Shown here: piece after piece, positions 43,711-53,419 of the stretch | How positions within the stretch are numbered: the stretch's first letter is position 1 | How the letters are laid out: each line of letters starts with the position of its first letter | Assembly: GCF_004571135.1 (NCBI RefSeq) | Contig: NZ_SPSB01000001.1 | Span: forward strand, 868,001 to 932,000 | Length of the DNA: 64,000 bases | Direction: 5' to 3' | Source of the DNA: Algoriphagus kandeliae | GTDB taxonomy: Bacteria; Bacteroidota; Bacteroidia; Cytophagales; Cyclobacteriaceae | Translations under genes and position numbers: made by a program | Notes under the pieces: generated by a model | What the model was told of the DNA's origin: nothing | The model's database searches: none | What the model saw: only the letters and a program-made list of their open reading frames with translations

Positions 43711-43741
43711 ATTGTAAAACGTAATTTTGGGATAAGCATTT

Positions 43742-43776
43742 AAAAAGGCTGGCAGAATTTATCTGCCAGCCTTTTT
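43742..43776. terminator. Bidirectional terminator between BlaI-like and tricorn-like genes
   Basis: A perfect 15-bp stem (AAAAAGGCTGGCAGA with TCTGCCAGCCTTTTT, 5-nt loop) with A/T runs on both sides. Confidence 0.9.
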
Positions 43777-43798
43777 CTTTTATAATAAATCAATAAGA

Positions 43799-46700
43799 CT
43801 ATTTATCAACATCTTTTAAAAGCTCCTCAACCGCCTTTTCTAATTGCTGATCAATTCCTTGATCAATTTTTCCAGGCATGTTTTTCACCTCAAATTGAGG
43901 TCTTGTCTCATTATTTTCTAACCACTCCCCTGCTTTATTTTTAGCAGAAATTGGAACTGCTCCCCATCGAACTCCATTCGGTAGACCTTCCCAACCGGCA
44001 AAAGAACAAGTCCCTGGAGTAGGCATCCCCACTGTTTTTCCAATATTCAAATCAGTGTAGCCACAGGCAAAACAATGTCCATCAGAATAATTAGCCTCGT
44101 TGAACATCGCTAAAGTCGGTTTTGTCCATCTAGAGGTAGGTTCATAGCCAACTTCCTTAGCAGTCGTAGCATAAGTAAGGAATCGCTCACCGGTAAAGAA
44201 CATAGCCAAATCTGCTACCAAATCTCCACCGCCATTGAATCGAGTATCGACAATCACACCCTCCGTATCATGGTATTTGCCCATCATTTCTTCATACACA
44301 TTTCGGTAAGGACCATCACTCATTCCCGGAATATGCACATATCCCAACTTACCCCCACTCAATTTAGCAACCTCTTCTTGATTCTTTTTCACCCAGCGTT
44401 TGTACAACAAACTTCCCTCTTCACGCAAGGAAATAGGCTTAACAGTGATTTGCTGCATATTTTGACCCTGTGCATCAGTTACTTCCAAAAGTGTAAATTT
44501 GTCTTCTTTTCTATTTAATAGTTTTGCGAAGTCAACAGATTCAGAAACGGCCTCACCATCGATTTTTTGGATGATCATTCCTGGCTGAATATTCAAATCT
44601 GACTTATCCAACGGTCCACCGGCAATCACCTCAGTGATTTTAACACCATTTCCTTCATGCTGATAATCCCAGAAAATCCCCAAAGAAGCTGTCTGATCTG
44701 GCATAGAAATACTTTTGGAAAACCTAGCTCCTGAATGAGACACATTCAACTCTCCCAACAATTCAGAAAGCATTTCTGCGAATTCATAATTATTTCCAAT
44801 GTGAGGAAGGTATTTCTGATAATCGACTCTAGCTTTTTCCCAATCCACTCCATGCATGTCAGGAGTATAAAAAATCCCTTTTGTTCGTTGCCAAACATGG
44901 TCAAACAGATGAGCCCATTCGGCTTGTCTATCGTAAGTCATTTCACCTTTAATCTTGATAGACTCTCTCTTCATGGATTCTGGATTAATCTTGGAAATGG
45001 AACCATTAGTTAACAGGAAAAGACTTTTCTGATCCTTATCCCACATCAAACTTCCAAAATTTGCATCTAGTGAAATCTCCTTCTTAGTCTCCTTTGTTCT
45101 CAAATTGGTTGACCATAGATCATATCCTTTTTCAAATCGAGATAAATAAAAAAGCTTTTCACCATCCTTACTCAAAACAGCATCCCCTAGCATGCTGCTA
45201 TGAATAGTCAAACGTGCTTTTCGGTCTTCGATTCCCTTCCAGTCAAATTTTAAAGGCTCTACTTTCTCTTGCTTGGCGTCTGTCTTGGATTTTTCAGCGT
45301 CTTTCTCACCTTCCTGAACCTTTTTCAGTTCTTTCCAAAGTTTGTAATCATCCTCATTCAGATTATACAAATCCCAGGCTTCCTTATCAAAAAACAATGA
45401 ATAAACGTCCCGCTCACTGCGGCCGGATGTTGCATAACTTCGCAATCCATCCCGATTGGTAAACCAAAGCATTTGCTTCCCATTGTTTACCCAAATTGCG
45501 CTGCCATCATCATAGCCACTTTCTGTCAAATTTCGGAAAGGTTCTTTTCCAGTAGCGTCCAAAAGAACCACTTCGCCATTAACCATTGTCGGATTATAAG
45601 TAGCTAAAAGCCACTTACTATCAGGACTCCAAGTAAAGTATTGATCGCCATCTCTCATGTGAAACAACTCTTCAGGAGACAGCAACGTAACCTTTTCCTT
45701 ACTATTCAAATCCATAACAACAATGGATCTTCGATCTTCTACATATGCTAACTTTTTTCCATCAGGGGAAAGCTTTGATAAATAGGCATCCACTTCCAAA
45801 TCCAACATAGGACTCTCCTTAATCAAAGTAGAAGCAAAGAAGAAGGGTTCTTCAGCCCTCACTTTTTCAGCTTTAAAAATTTGCCAGTGGCCATCCCGTT
45901 CACTGGAATAAAGGATATATTTCCCATCCGGAGAAAATTCAACAAATCGCTCTTGCTCGGGTGTTTCAGTAATTCTTTTGGTTAAACTTCCATCTACTGA
46001 TGTAACAAACACTTCACCTCTTGCTATAAAAGCAATTTCTTTTCCATCTGGAGAAAGGCTCATTTCACTAACGCCACCATTAATAGAAATGAAATTATCT
46101 GGATTGGAAATAGACTGAGTCAATAGCTTTACAGATACTTTTTGAGGAGTCTCACCAGCTCGAAGCGTATACAACTCTCCATCATAACTGAAACTCATCA
46201 AGCCATCCTCGGAGGCAGTCAAAAATCTAATTGGGAAATTTTCGAATTGAGTCAAAGCCCTGACTTCAGATGGATTTTCCAATGGCATGGCAAATACATT
46301 GAAACTTCCATTTTGCTCGCTTAGATAATAAATCTCCGATTCATCCGGAGAAAATACAGGATTACGGTCCTCTCCATAAAAAGTGGATAGCATTTGATGT
46401 GTATTTGAGGGAGCATCATACATCCAAATATCCCGAGCGATACCCGATTCATGATGTTTTCTCCATTCATTTTCACCACCTTTTTTATCATGATAAATCA
46501 TCCGAGAGCCATCCTTGCTGCTTTGGACATATTCTGCAGGTATGGTCCAAATTTGATCAACTCGACCACCTTTCACCGGAACTTGATATAATTCTGGTTG
46601 AGATCCGGTTGGGTACTGACGATGAGCAGCTATATCCATTCGCTGCGTACCAAAAATTACCTGAGTTCCATCCGACGAAAAATCATAAGGAACTTCATCA

Positions 46701-47026
46701 TTGGAATGAAAAGTCAATCGCTCGGCAGGACCTCCAGAAGCATCCATGATGAAAATGTCAAAATTTCCATATCGATCCGATGCAAAAGCAATTTTTTGAC
46801 CGTCATTACTCCAAACAGCCTTGTAATCATGCGCTTCATGAAAAGTCAACTGTTTAGCCTCACCACCTTTACTTGGGACTGTAAACAAATCACCTTTGTA
46901 AGTAAACACAATTTGGCTCCCATCCGGAGAAATAGCAGGATATCGGATCCATTGAGGATTATCTTGGCCAAAAACCATTTGGCTCAGCAAAACCGAAAGA
47001 ACTCCTAAAAGACTGAATTTTTTCAT
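43799..47026 (-). CDS. Tricorn-like S41 family peptidase with beta-propeller and PDZ domain
   Basis: 1075 residues. Signal peptide (about 1-20, ending VFGQ), then a PD40/WD40-like propeller region (about 25-580) with many repeats such as YPAISPDGSQIVFTYKG and FSPDGKYILYSSERDGHWQIF, a tricorn core segment, a PDZ domain (about 770-850, with GGPLDKSDLNIQPGMIIQKIDG) and a C-terminal S41 domain with DTRFNGGGDLVADLAMFF and PTPGTCSFAGWEG, where the Ser is the likely nucleophile. It degrades peptides in the periplasm. Monocistronic. Confidence 0.92.
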   Translation of the reverse strand: MKKFSLLGVLSVLLSQMVFGQDNPQWIRYPAISPDGSQIVFTYKGDLFTVPSKGGEAKQLTFHEAHDYKAVWSNDGQKIAFASDRYGNFDIFIMDASGGPAERLTFHSNDEVPYDFSSDGTQVIFGTQRMDIAAHRQYPTGSQPELYQVPVKGGRVDQIWTIPAEYVQSSKDGSRMIYHDKKGGENEWRKHHESGIARDIWMYDAPSNTHQMLSTFYGEDRNPVFSPDESEIYYLSEQNGSFNVFAMPLENPSEVRALTQFENFPIRFLTASEDGLMSFSYDGELYTLRAGETPQKVSVKLLTQSISNPDNFISINGGVSEMSLSPDGKEIAFIARGEVFVTSVDGSLTKRITETPEQERFVEFSPDGKYILYSSERDGHWQIFKAEKVRAEEPFFFASTLIKESPMLDLEVDAYLSKLSPDGKKLAYVEDRRSIVVMDLNSKEKVTLLSPEELFHMRDGDQYFTWSPDSKWLLATYNPTMVNGEVVLLDATGKEPFRNLTESGYDDGSAIWVNNGKQMLWFTNRDGLRSYATSGRSERDVYSLFFDKEAWDLYNLNEDDYKLWKELKKVQEGEKDAEKSKTDAKQEKVEPLKFDWKGIEDRKARLTIHSSMLGDAVLSKDGEKLFYLSRFEKGYDLWSTNLRTKETKKEISLDANFGSLMWDKDQKSLFLLTNGSISKINPESMKRESIKIKGEMTYDRQAEWAHLFDHVWQRTKGIFYTPDMHGVDWEKARVDYQKYLPHIGNNYEFAEMLSELLGELNVSHSGARFSKSISMPDQTASLGIFWDYQHEGNGVKITEVIAGGPLDKSDLNIQPGMIIQKIDGEAVSESVDFAKLLNRKEDKFTLLEVTDAQGQNMQQITVKPISLREEGSLLYKRWVKKNQEEVAKLSGGKLGYVHIPGMSDGPYRNVYEEMMGKYHDTEGVIVDTRFNGGGDLVADLAMFFTGERFLTYATTAKEVGYEPTSRWTKPTLAMFNEANYSDGHCFACGYTDLNIGKTVGMPTPGTCSFAGWEGLPNGVRWGAVPISAKNKAGEWLENNETRPQFEVKNMPGKIDQGIDQQLEKAVEELLKDVDK

Positions 47027-47164
47027 TTTTCGAAATCAATAAGATGTGGGTCCGAAAGTAAGAAAAAACCCAATCCTTAGCCAACAAACTTCTTTGAGCA
47101 TCAAGAATTCAACTTTAAGGCAGGAATGCATTCTATTTTCTTTCCATCCCTAAGACAAGCATCC

Positions 47165-47172
47165 TATATTTG
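47165..47172 (+). promoter_or_regulatory. Candidate -7 promoter box of tyrS
   Basis: TATATTTG lies 24 nt before the ATG at 47197. The -33 position reads TTTCC-like, a weak match. It overlaps the longest frame start at 47170, which supports 47197. Confidence 0.4.
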
Positions 47173-47196
47173 CAGGCTAAATACCAAAAGGCAACA

Positions 47197-48492
47197 ATGA
47201 ATTCATTTATAGAAGAACTACGCTGGAGAGGAATGCTCCAAGACATGACTCCTGAAATTGATGAACACCTAAATAAAGGCATGGCGGCCGCTTATTTGGG
47301 ATTTGACCCTACAGCGGATTCCTTACATATTGGCCATTTGGTGGGTGTCATGACACTTTTGCATTTTCAGCGGGCTGGACATAAGCCATTCGCATTAGTC
47401 GGTGGAGCTACCGGGATGATCGGGGATCCTTCCTTTAAATCTGCGGAAAGAAACCTACTTGACAAAAAGACCCTAGACCATAATGTGAATTGTATCCAAA
47501 ATCAACTTTCCAAATTTTTGGACTTTTCTTCTGAAACTACCAATAAGGCTGAATTAGTCAACAATTATGATTGGATGTCACAATTCTCTTTTTTGGACTT
47601 TATCCGAGATGTCGGTAAGCACATCACGGTTAATTACATGATGGCTAAGGATAGTGTCAAGCGTCGATTGGAAGATGGAAATGGACTATCCTTTACAGAG
47701 TTTTCCTATCAATTGATCCAAGGATATGACTTTTACCATCTTTGGAAAAATAAAAATTGTACCGTCCAATTGGGAGGTTCGGATCAGTGGGGAAATATCG
47801 TTACCGGTACAGAATTAATCCGTCGAATGGGCGGAGGCTCTGCTTTTGCCTTAACCGTTCCATTGATTACCAAGGCTGATGGAAGTAAATTCGGAAAAAC
47901 TGAAAGCGGATCAGTATGGCTGGATCCGGAAAAAACTTCCCCATATGCATTTTATCAGTTCTGGTTAAATGTGTCGGATGAGGATGCATCGAAATACATC
48001 CGCATCTTTACCATCTTGGATAGGGAGACTATCGAAAATCTAGAAAAGTCGCATCAAGAAGCTCCCCACTTGCGAATTTTGCAGCATGAAATCGCCAAGC
48101 AAGTAACCATCATGGTCCATAGTGAGGAGGATTATTTAATGGCTCAAAAAGCTTCTCAGATTCTCTTTGGGAAATCTTCCACAGAAGACCTAGCTACACT
48201 AGATGAAAGAACTTTCTTGCAGGTGTTCGAAGGAGTACCTCAGGTAAAAATTACTGAAGCTCAATTCGGGGAAATTTCAACTGTTTTGGATCTCTTTGGA
48301 GAGATGACTCAAGGTGTAATATTTTCCTCAAAAGGCGAAGCAAGAAAACTGATCCAAGGGGGTGGGCTAAGTATTAATAAAGAGAAGCAAACTGACCCAA
48401 ATGGAGCATTTAATTCTCAATTATTACAGGGAAAATATCTTCTTATACAAAAAGGGAAGAAAAACTACTACATCGTCGAAGTGACAAAATAA
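47197..48492 (+). CDS. tyrS: Tyrosyl-tRNA synthetase
   Basis: 431 residues from the ATG at 47197 ([17 protein letters not shown]), the standard TyrRS N-terminus. HIGH motif: [10 protein letters not shown] (44-47); KMSKS-equivalent: KFGKTESG near 229; tyrosine pocket: YDFYHLW and [14 protein letters not shown]-terminal S4-like RNA-binding domain (about 360-431) includes [16 protein letters not shown]. It attaches tyrosine to tRNA-Tyr. Monocistronic, terminator present. Confidence 0.97.
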   Translation: MNSFIEELRWRGMLQDMTPEIDEHLNKGMAAAYLGFDPTADSLHIGHLVGVMTLLHFQRAGHKPFALVGGATGMIGDPSFKSAERNLLDKKTLDHNVNCIQNQLSKFLDFSSETTNKAELVNNYDWMSQFSFLDFIRDVGKHITVNYMMAKDSVKRRLEDGNGLSFTEFSYQLIQGYDFYHLWKNKNCTVQLGGSDQWGNIVTGTELIRRMGGGSAFALTVPLITKADGSKFGKTESGSVWLDPEKTSPYAFYQFWLNVSDEDASKYIRIFTILDRETIENLEKSHQEAPHLRILQHEIAKQVTIMVHSEEDYLMAQKASQILFGKSSTEDLATLDERTFLQVFEGVPQVKITEAQFGEISTVLDLFGEMTQGVIFSSKGEARKLIQGGGLSINKEKQTDPNGAFNSQLLQGKYLLIQKGKKNYYIVEVTK

Positions 48493-48508
48493 ATCAAATC
48501 TAGATTCT

Positions 48509-48538
48509 AGGCCGAAATCCTTATTTCGGCCTTTTTTT
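48509..48538 (+). terminator. Terminator after tyrS
   Basis: AGGCCGAAA (48509-48517) pairs with TTTCGGCCT (48524-48532), then a T-run. Confidence 0.87.
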
Positions 48539-48617
48539 AAAATTGAACAGAGCTTAATTCATTTTTTTGACCAAGGTTTAATATTTTCACAGAGCAAAAG
48601 AAATTTCAATTGTTAAG

Positions 48618-49313
48618 ATGCCAAAGGAGAAGAACAAAGAGAAATTAATTCTAGATACTGCTATCTCCCTTTTTACTACAAAAGGTTATCAAGCTACCCG
48701 AATGGATGACATTGCGAAGTCTGCGGGGATCAGTAAGGGATTGACCTATTTTTATTATAAGAACAAAGAGGACTTGTTCATGGCTTTGACCAAAAAGGCA
48801 TTTGACCTTTTTAAAGAAGAATTTCGCGAGGTTTATCTGATGAAAGGAATAAACGGCTTGGAAAAGCTCAATGAGCTTGTAATTCGGGTCGTGGAATTCG
48901 CGAAAAAAAATCAGATCTTATACGATTCCATCATTGGCTTTATGGACCTTGTCAAGAAATCCAATGATGAAGAAGCCAGAAAAACTATAGACCCTTTGAT
49001 TTTGGAAAGTCAGCATTTCCAAAAGCTTTTAGAAATTCATCATGAACCTGCAAAATTTGGTGTGATGATGGTAAGCCAAGGCATCAAAGATGGAAGTATC
49101 CGCCCTGAATTACAGCCTGAAATAACCTTCTATACCGTTTGGAGTATGATCATTGGTTTTGAAAAAATGATTGGACCAATTGGCTATGAAGGAAAAGAAG
49201 TCAAAATCAATCCTGAAAACTGGCAGCATGGATTTCTGAAATTACTTCAAGACATGCTTAAAGGCACCATCCAAGCAAGTCGACCAGCAACGGTTCAAAC
49301 GAGTCTATTCTAA
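48618..49313 (+). CDS. TetR/AcrR family transcriptional regulator
   Basis: 231 residues. The N-terminal HTH reads LILDTAISLFTTKGYQATRMDDIAKSAGISKGLTYFYYKNKEDLF, cited here in parts: TRMDDIAKSAGISKG is the helix pair and TYFYYKNKEDL the tail typical of TetR. The C-terminal ligand domain is variable. It probably represses a transporter or lipid gene, but no target is adjacent on the same unit. Confidence 0.92.
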   Translation: MPKEKNKEKLILDTAISLFTTKGYQATRMDDIAKSAGISKGLTYFYYKNKEDLFMALTKKAFDLFKEEFREVYLMKGINGLEKLNELVIRVVEFAKKNQILYDSIIGFMDLVKKSNDEEARKTIDPLILESQHFQKLLEIHHEPAKFGVMMVSQGIKDGSIRPELQPEITFYTVWSMIIGFEKMIGPIGYEGKEVKINPENWQHGFLKLLQDMLKGTIQASRPATVQTSLF

Positions 49314-49314
49314 C

Positions 49315-49353
49315 AAAAAAAGAAGGCTATCCATGAGGATAGCCTTCTTTTTT
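49315..49353. terminator. Bidirectional terminator between TetR and peptide transporter genes
   Basis: GAAGGCTATCC (49322-49332) pairs with GGATAGCCTTC (49337-49347) with A and T runs on the two sides. Confidence 0.9.
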
Positions 49354-49367
49354 GGATCCATGTATGA

Positions 49368-50924
49368 TTAATGAACCTCTCCCATCATTTTTCTTATGAT
49401 TGGTTTCAATAAGAACAGCACAGCGGCAGAACCAATCACAGTATAGACAATCATCATGTATTGGTCAGGCATTTGAGCTAAAGCCTCTTCAGTTCCACCA
49501 CTCGCTTCACCTGCAATCAAACCTGCAAATAGGTTACCCAAAGAAACTGATAGGAACCAAATTCCCATCATTTGGCCTCCATATCCCTTTGGTGCCAATT
49601 TAGTAACCAAACTCAAACCAACAGGAGAAAGAGCCAATTCGCCAAAGGTGTGTAACATGTAAGTCATGATCAACCAAGTTGGAGCAGCCAACTCACCGGA
49701 AGCCGCAATTTTTGCTGCGAAATACATTACTAAAAAGCCTAAACCCAAGAGGAAAAGACCAAAGGTAAATTTCAATGGAGAACTAGGCTCTAGGTTCTTT
49801 CTTCCTAGCCAAACCCACATTCCTCCAAAAATTGGAGCAAAAATGATAATGAACATGGAATTAATAGACTGGAAATAACCAGTAGGGATTTCAAATCCTA
49901 ATACGGTCCGGTCTGTGAATCGCTCAGCAAACAAATTTAATGTAGAACCAGCCTGTTCAAATCCAGACCAGAACATAGCAGAGAAAAGGAATAAAATTGC
50001 AATTACTCCTACTTTGTTTCTATCAGACTTATTGAGTCCTCCAAAAAGAATAACATAACCAAGATATCCAAATGCTACCAATGCAATAATGGTCCCAGAA
50101 AGACTTGCAATGGCAGCTGCATTAATTGGGACAACTCCGGTAAATAAAATTGCAAGAATTCCTAAAACCACCATTCCAATCCAACTCACGGATTTCTTTA
50201 GGCGACTTTGCTGTGATTTTTCAGTTTCATCAACAGGAATTGGTGGTTCACCATATCCATCTAGAGAACTGCCAGTTAACTTATATTGAATCAATCCTAA
50301 GACCATTCCAAAACCAGCTAAACCAAAACCCAGATGCCAGTCATATTCTGCAAGAGTACTACAAGCAATCGGAGCAATCAAAGCTCCTAGATTGATTCCC
50401 ATATAAAAAATGGAAAATCCAGCATCTCGTTTGGTGCTTCCAGCAGGATACAATTGCCCAACAATTGAACTGATATTAGGCTTCAAAAGACCCGTTCCGA
50501 AAACAATTAAAATCAATCCCAAAAAGAATGAATTAATGTCCAGTGAACTCAATTCGGTTTTGGATGCATAATCTCCGGCGGAGAATATTCCGGGTAGAGC
50601 CATTGTAAAGTGTCCCATGGCAATGATGATACCACCATACCAAACGGATTTTTTCAAACCGAATAATCGATCGGCAAGCCAGCCTCCAGGTAACGCCAAT
50701 AAGTAAACTCCCATGGTGTAGAGTCCATAGATGGCTCCTGAGGTTTTATCATCAAAACCTAAACCTCCCTCTGCAATAGCAGCTGTCATAAATAGAATTA
50801 GGAGAGCTCGCATTCCATAGTAGCTGAAGCGCTCCCACATTTCGGTAAAAAACAAGGTCATTAGACCTTTTGGATGGCCAAAAATGGTAGGCCCTTCAAA
50901 TTCAGGATTATTTGGTGTTTCCAA
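49368..50924 (-). CDS. Proton-dependent oligopeptide transporter (POT/PTR2 family MFS)
   Basis: 518 residues with about 14 membrane helices. Family motifs: EMWERFSYYGMRALLILFM (the ExxERFxYY proton motif) and GYLFGGLNKS-type loop; FSIFYMGINLGALIAP is the PTR2 signature 2. It imports di- and tripeptides with protons. Fits the peptide-hydrolysis theme of the M28, amidohydrolase and tricorn genes elsewhere in the window. Monocistronic. Confidence 0.94.
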   Translation of the reverse strand: METPNNPEFEGPTIFGHPKGLMTLFFTEMWERFSYYGMRALLILFMTAAIAEGGLGFDDKTSGAIYGLYTMGVYLLALPGGWLADRLFGLKKSVWYGGIIIAMGHFTMALPGIFSAGDYASKTELSSLDINSFFLGLILIVFGTGLLKPNISSIVGQLYPAGSTKRDAGFSIFYMGINLGALIAPIACSTLAEYDWHLGFGLAGFGMVLGLIQYKLTGSSLDGYGEPPIPVDETEKSQQSRLKKSVSWIGMVVLGILAILFTGVVPINAAAIASLSGTIIALVAFGYLGYVILFGGLNKSDRNKVGVIAILFLFSAMFWSGFEQAGSTLNLFAERFTDRTVLGFEIPTGYFQSINSMFIIIFAPIFGGMWVWLGRKNLEPSSPLKFTFGLFLLGLGFLVMYFAAKIAASGELAAPTWLIMTYMLHTFGELALSPVGLSLVTKLAPKGYGGQMMGIWFLSVSLGNLFAGLIAGEASGGTEEALAQMPDQYMMIVYTVIGSAAVLFLLKPIIRKMMGEVH

Positions 50925-51136
50925 GGATCAAGATTTTATGGGTGTATAGATTTTACAATGATAAAGCAATTTGGTACTTACTTCCAAAAAAAGCCTACCA
51001 GTTGCTAAGATTATTCAACTATTGAGATGATAATTATCAGGTTAAAATCAGCCTAAAAAATAGAAATTTAAGATAACACCAAATAATTTTCTGATTTTTC
51101 TTCGTAATCGATTGAATGAGCAAAAAATGAAGATTT

Positions 51137-51171
51137 TTTGGTAATTGATAAAAGGTATTTACTTAATTTTG
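51137..51171 (+). promoter_or_regulatory. Candidate promoter of pckA
   Basis: TTTG (51137-51140), 23 nt, TAATTTTG (51164-51171): within the spacing range known for Bacteroidota, at the long end. Start codon 35 nt further on. Confidence 0.4.
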
Positions 51172-51205
51172 AGCAGACAATTTTCAGTATATAAACCCAT
51201 TATTT

Positions 51206-52807
51206 ATGCAGGATTTAGCTATGGATTTAAAAACCTCTCCCTTGGATTTCCTTGATCTAACCACGAGCGGCAAAATCCACTACAATCTAACCCCAGCCGA
51301 GTTAATTGAGCACTCATTGGCTCGAAAAGAAGGTTCATTGACTTCCACCGGTGCTTTGATGGCTGATACCGGTAAATTCACAGGAAGATCTCCAAAAGAC
51401 CGGTACATCGTCAAAGATACCAAAACCGAACATACGGTTTGGTGGGGTGATATCAATATCCCCTTTGACGAAGACAAGTTTGATAGCCTACTAGAAAAGA
51501 TGAAGGCCTACTTGATGGACAAAGAATTGTATGTTCGTGATGCCTTTGCCGGAGCAGATCCTGATTATCGTTTGAACATTCGAGTGATCAATACTTGGGC
51601 TTGGCATAACCTCTTTTGCAATAACATGTTCCTAAGACCCACTTCTGAAGAACTGGAAAATTTTGAGCATGATTTCACGATTATATGTGCTCCGGGATTT
51701 GAGGCAGATCCTGCAATAGACGGTACTAAAAACCCAAATTTCGCCATTCTAAACCTGAGCAAAAGGATGATTTTGATCGGAGGTACAGGATATGCAGGAG
51801 AAATGAAAAAAGGGATTTTTTCTGTACTGAATTACATCTTGCCTGCTGAAAGAAATACTTTGTCCATGCACTGCTCAGCCAATGTAGGTGAGGAAGGTGA
51901 CACTGCAATTTTCTTTGGTCTTTCAGGAACAGGAAAAACAACACTTTCAGCTGATCCAAAACGGGCTCTAATCGGAGATGATGAACATGGATGGGCAGAA
52001 AAGGGCGTATTTAATTTTGAGGGCGGATGTTATGCCAAGGTAATTGATTTAAATCGAGACAAAGAACCGGAAATTTTTGATGCGATCAAGTTTGGAGCAA
52101 TTGTAGAAAATACACGATTCAAACCGAATAGTCGAGAAGTGGATTTCAAAAATAAGTCTGTCACTGAAAATACACGAACGGCCTACCCTATCCACTTTAT
52201 TCACAATGCGAAAAACCCTTCCATTGCAGGCATTCCAAAGAATATTTTCTTTCTAACAGCCGATGCTTTTGGGGTCATCCCTCCTATTTCGAGGCTTAAT
52301 AAAAGTCAGGCAATGTATCATTTCATTTCAGGCTATACTGCAAAGGTTGCTGGTACTGAGATGGGGATTACTGAGCCAAAACTCACCTTTTCTGCTTGCT
52401 TTGGAGCTGCATTCCTTCCATTACACCCTACAGCTTATGCGACGCTTTTCGGAGAAAAAATGGAAGAATATCAAACCAATGTTTGGTTGGTGAATACAGG
52501 CTGGACCGGTGGACACTATGGTGTTGGCTCTCGAATGAAGCTAGCCCATACCCGAGGAATGATTACAGCAGCTTTGGAAGGAAAGCTTGAGGATGTATCT
52601 TATGAAAAGCATCCTGTATTTGGTTTCGAGGTTCCCCAAAGTTGTCCAGGCGTCCCAAGTGATGTTCTAAATCCAAGAAATACCTGGAAAAACCCTGAAG
52701 AATATGACAAACAAGCATGGATTCTTGCTGAATCCTTTATCAAAAATTTTGAGCAGTTTGAGGAATTTGCATCTGAAGACATTCTAAAGGGTGCTCCAAA
52801 AATTTAA
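51206..52807 (+). CDS. pckA: Phosphoenolpyruvate carboxykinase (ATP)
   Basis: 533 residues, the usual length. The ATP P-loop is GLSGTGKTT (238-246), the kinase-2/metal region GDDEHGW and the oxaloacetate/PEP-binding RSPKDRYIV near 61. Also NTGWTGGHYGVG near the C-terminus. It converts oxaloacetate and ATP to PEP and CO2, the first committed step of gluconeogenesis, in the cytoplasm. Monocistronic with terminator. Confidence 0.97.
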   Translation: MQDLAMDLKTSPLDFLDLTTSGKIHYNLTPAELIEHSLARKEGSLTSTGALMADTGKFTGRSPKDRYIVKDTKTEHTVWWGDINIPFDEDKFDSLLEKMKAYLMDKELYVRDAFAGADPDYRLNIRVINTWAWHNLFCNNMFLRPTSEELENFEHDFTIICAPGFEADPAIDGTKNPNFAILNLSKRMILIGGTGYAGEMKKGIFSVLNYILPAERNTLSMHCSANVGEEGDTAIFFGLSGTGKTTLSADPKRALIGDDEHGWAEKGVFNFEGGCYAKVIDLNRDKEPEIFDAIKFGAIVENTRFKPNSREVDFKNKSVTENTRTAYPIHFIHNAKNPSIAGIPKNIFFLTADAFGVIPPISRLNKSQAMYHFISGYTAKVAGTEMGITEPKLTFSACFGAAFLPLHPTAYATLFGEKMEEYQTNVWLVNTGWTGGHYGVGSRMKLAHTRGMITAALEGKLEDVSYEKHPVFGFEVPQSCPGVPSDVLNPRNTWKNPEEYDKQAWILAESFIKNFEQFEEFASEDILKGAPKI

Positions 52808-52834
52808 CCATATTCAATAACCCATCTATAACCC

Positions 52835-52868
52835 AAAAAGCTCACTTTTATTCAAGTGGGCTTTTTTT
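52835..52868 (+). terminator. Terminator after pckA
   Basis: AAAAAGCTCACTT pairs with AAGTGGGCTTTTT (one G-T pair), then T. Confidence 0.8.
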
Positions 52869-52911
52869 ATATCAAATCTTCATTTAAAACAAATATTTCG
52901 GATTCTAGGCT

Positions 52912-52919
52912 TATTTTTG
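52912..52919 (+). promoter_or_regulatory. Candidate -7 promoter box of cyclophilin gene
   Basis: TATTTTTG lies 33 nt before the ATG at 52953. No good -33. Confidence 0.3.
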
Positions 52920-52952
52920 GCAACCTTAACAAACTAAACTCCAACCAATTCC

Positions 52953-53390
52953 ATGAAAACAGCTGAAATCATCACTGAAAAGGGAACCATGAAAGTGGAA
53001 TTCTACGAAAAAGATGCACCCAACACAGTGAAAAATTTTATTGACTTATCAAAAAAGGGATTCTATGATGGACTTTCTTTTCATCGAGTAATCCCAAATT
53101 TTGTGATACAAGGAGGATGTCCTGAAGGAACAGGAAGAGGAGGACCAGGTTACATGATTGATTGCGAGTTGACTGGAGACAATCAATACCATGACCGAGG
53201 TGTTCTTTCTATGGCACATGCCGGAAGAAACACAGGAGGTTCTCAGTTTTTCATTTGTCATAATCGAGAAAACACCCGTCACCTAGACCGTAACCATACC
53301 TGCTTTGGAAAAGTCTACGAGGGTTTGGATGTGATTGATGATATCAGAGCAGGAGATAAAATCGAAAAAATTATCATTCACGAGGAATAA
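52953..53390 (+). CDS. Cyclophilin-type peptidyl-prolyl cis-trans isomerase
   Basis: 145 residues, a minimal cyclophilin without signal peptide, so cytoplasmic. Active-site segments: YDGLSFHRVIPNFVIQGG (Arg-x-Ile-x-x-Phe), NTGGSQFFICH and HLDRNHTCFGKV. It speeds proline isomerisation in folding proteins. Monocistronic between pckA and a convergent trmH-like gene, with a terminator after it. Confidence 0.95.
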   Translation: MKTAEIITEKGTMKVEFYEKDAPNTVKNFIDLSKKGFYDGLSFHRVIPNFVIQGGCPEGTGRGGPGYMIDCELTGDNQYHDRGVLSMAHAGRNTGGSQFFICHNRENTRHLDRNHTCFGKVYEGLDVIDDIRAGDKIEKIIIHEE

Positions 53391-53392
53391 TG

Positions 53393-53419
53393 AAAAATCC
53401 CCAGTTGGGGATTTTTTTT
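53393..53419 (+). terminator. Terminator after cyclophilin gene
   Basis: AAAAATCCCC (53393-53402), AGTT loop, GGGGATTTTT (53407-53416), then T. The reverse strand has the same A-T symmetry, so it also ends the convergent methyltransferase gene. Confidence 0.87.
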
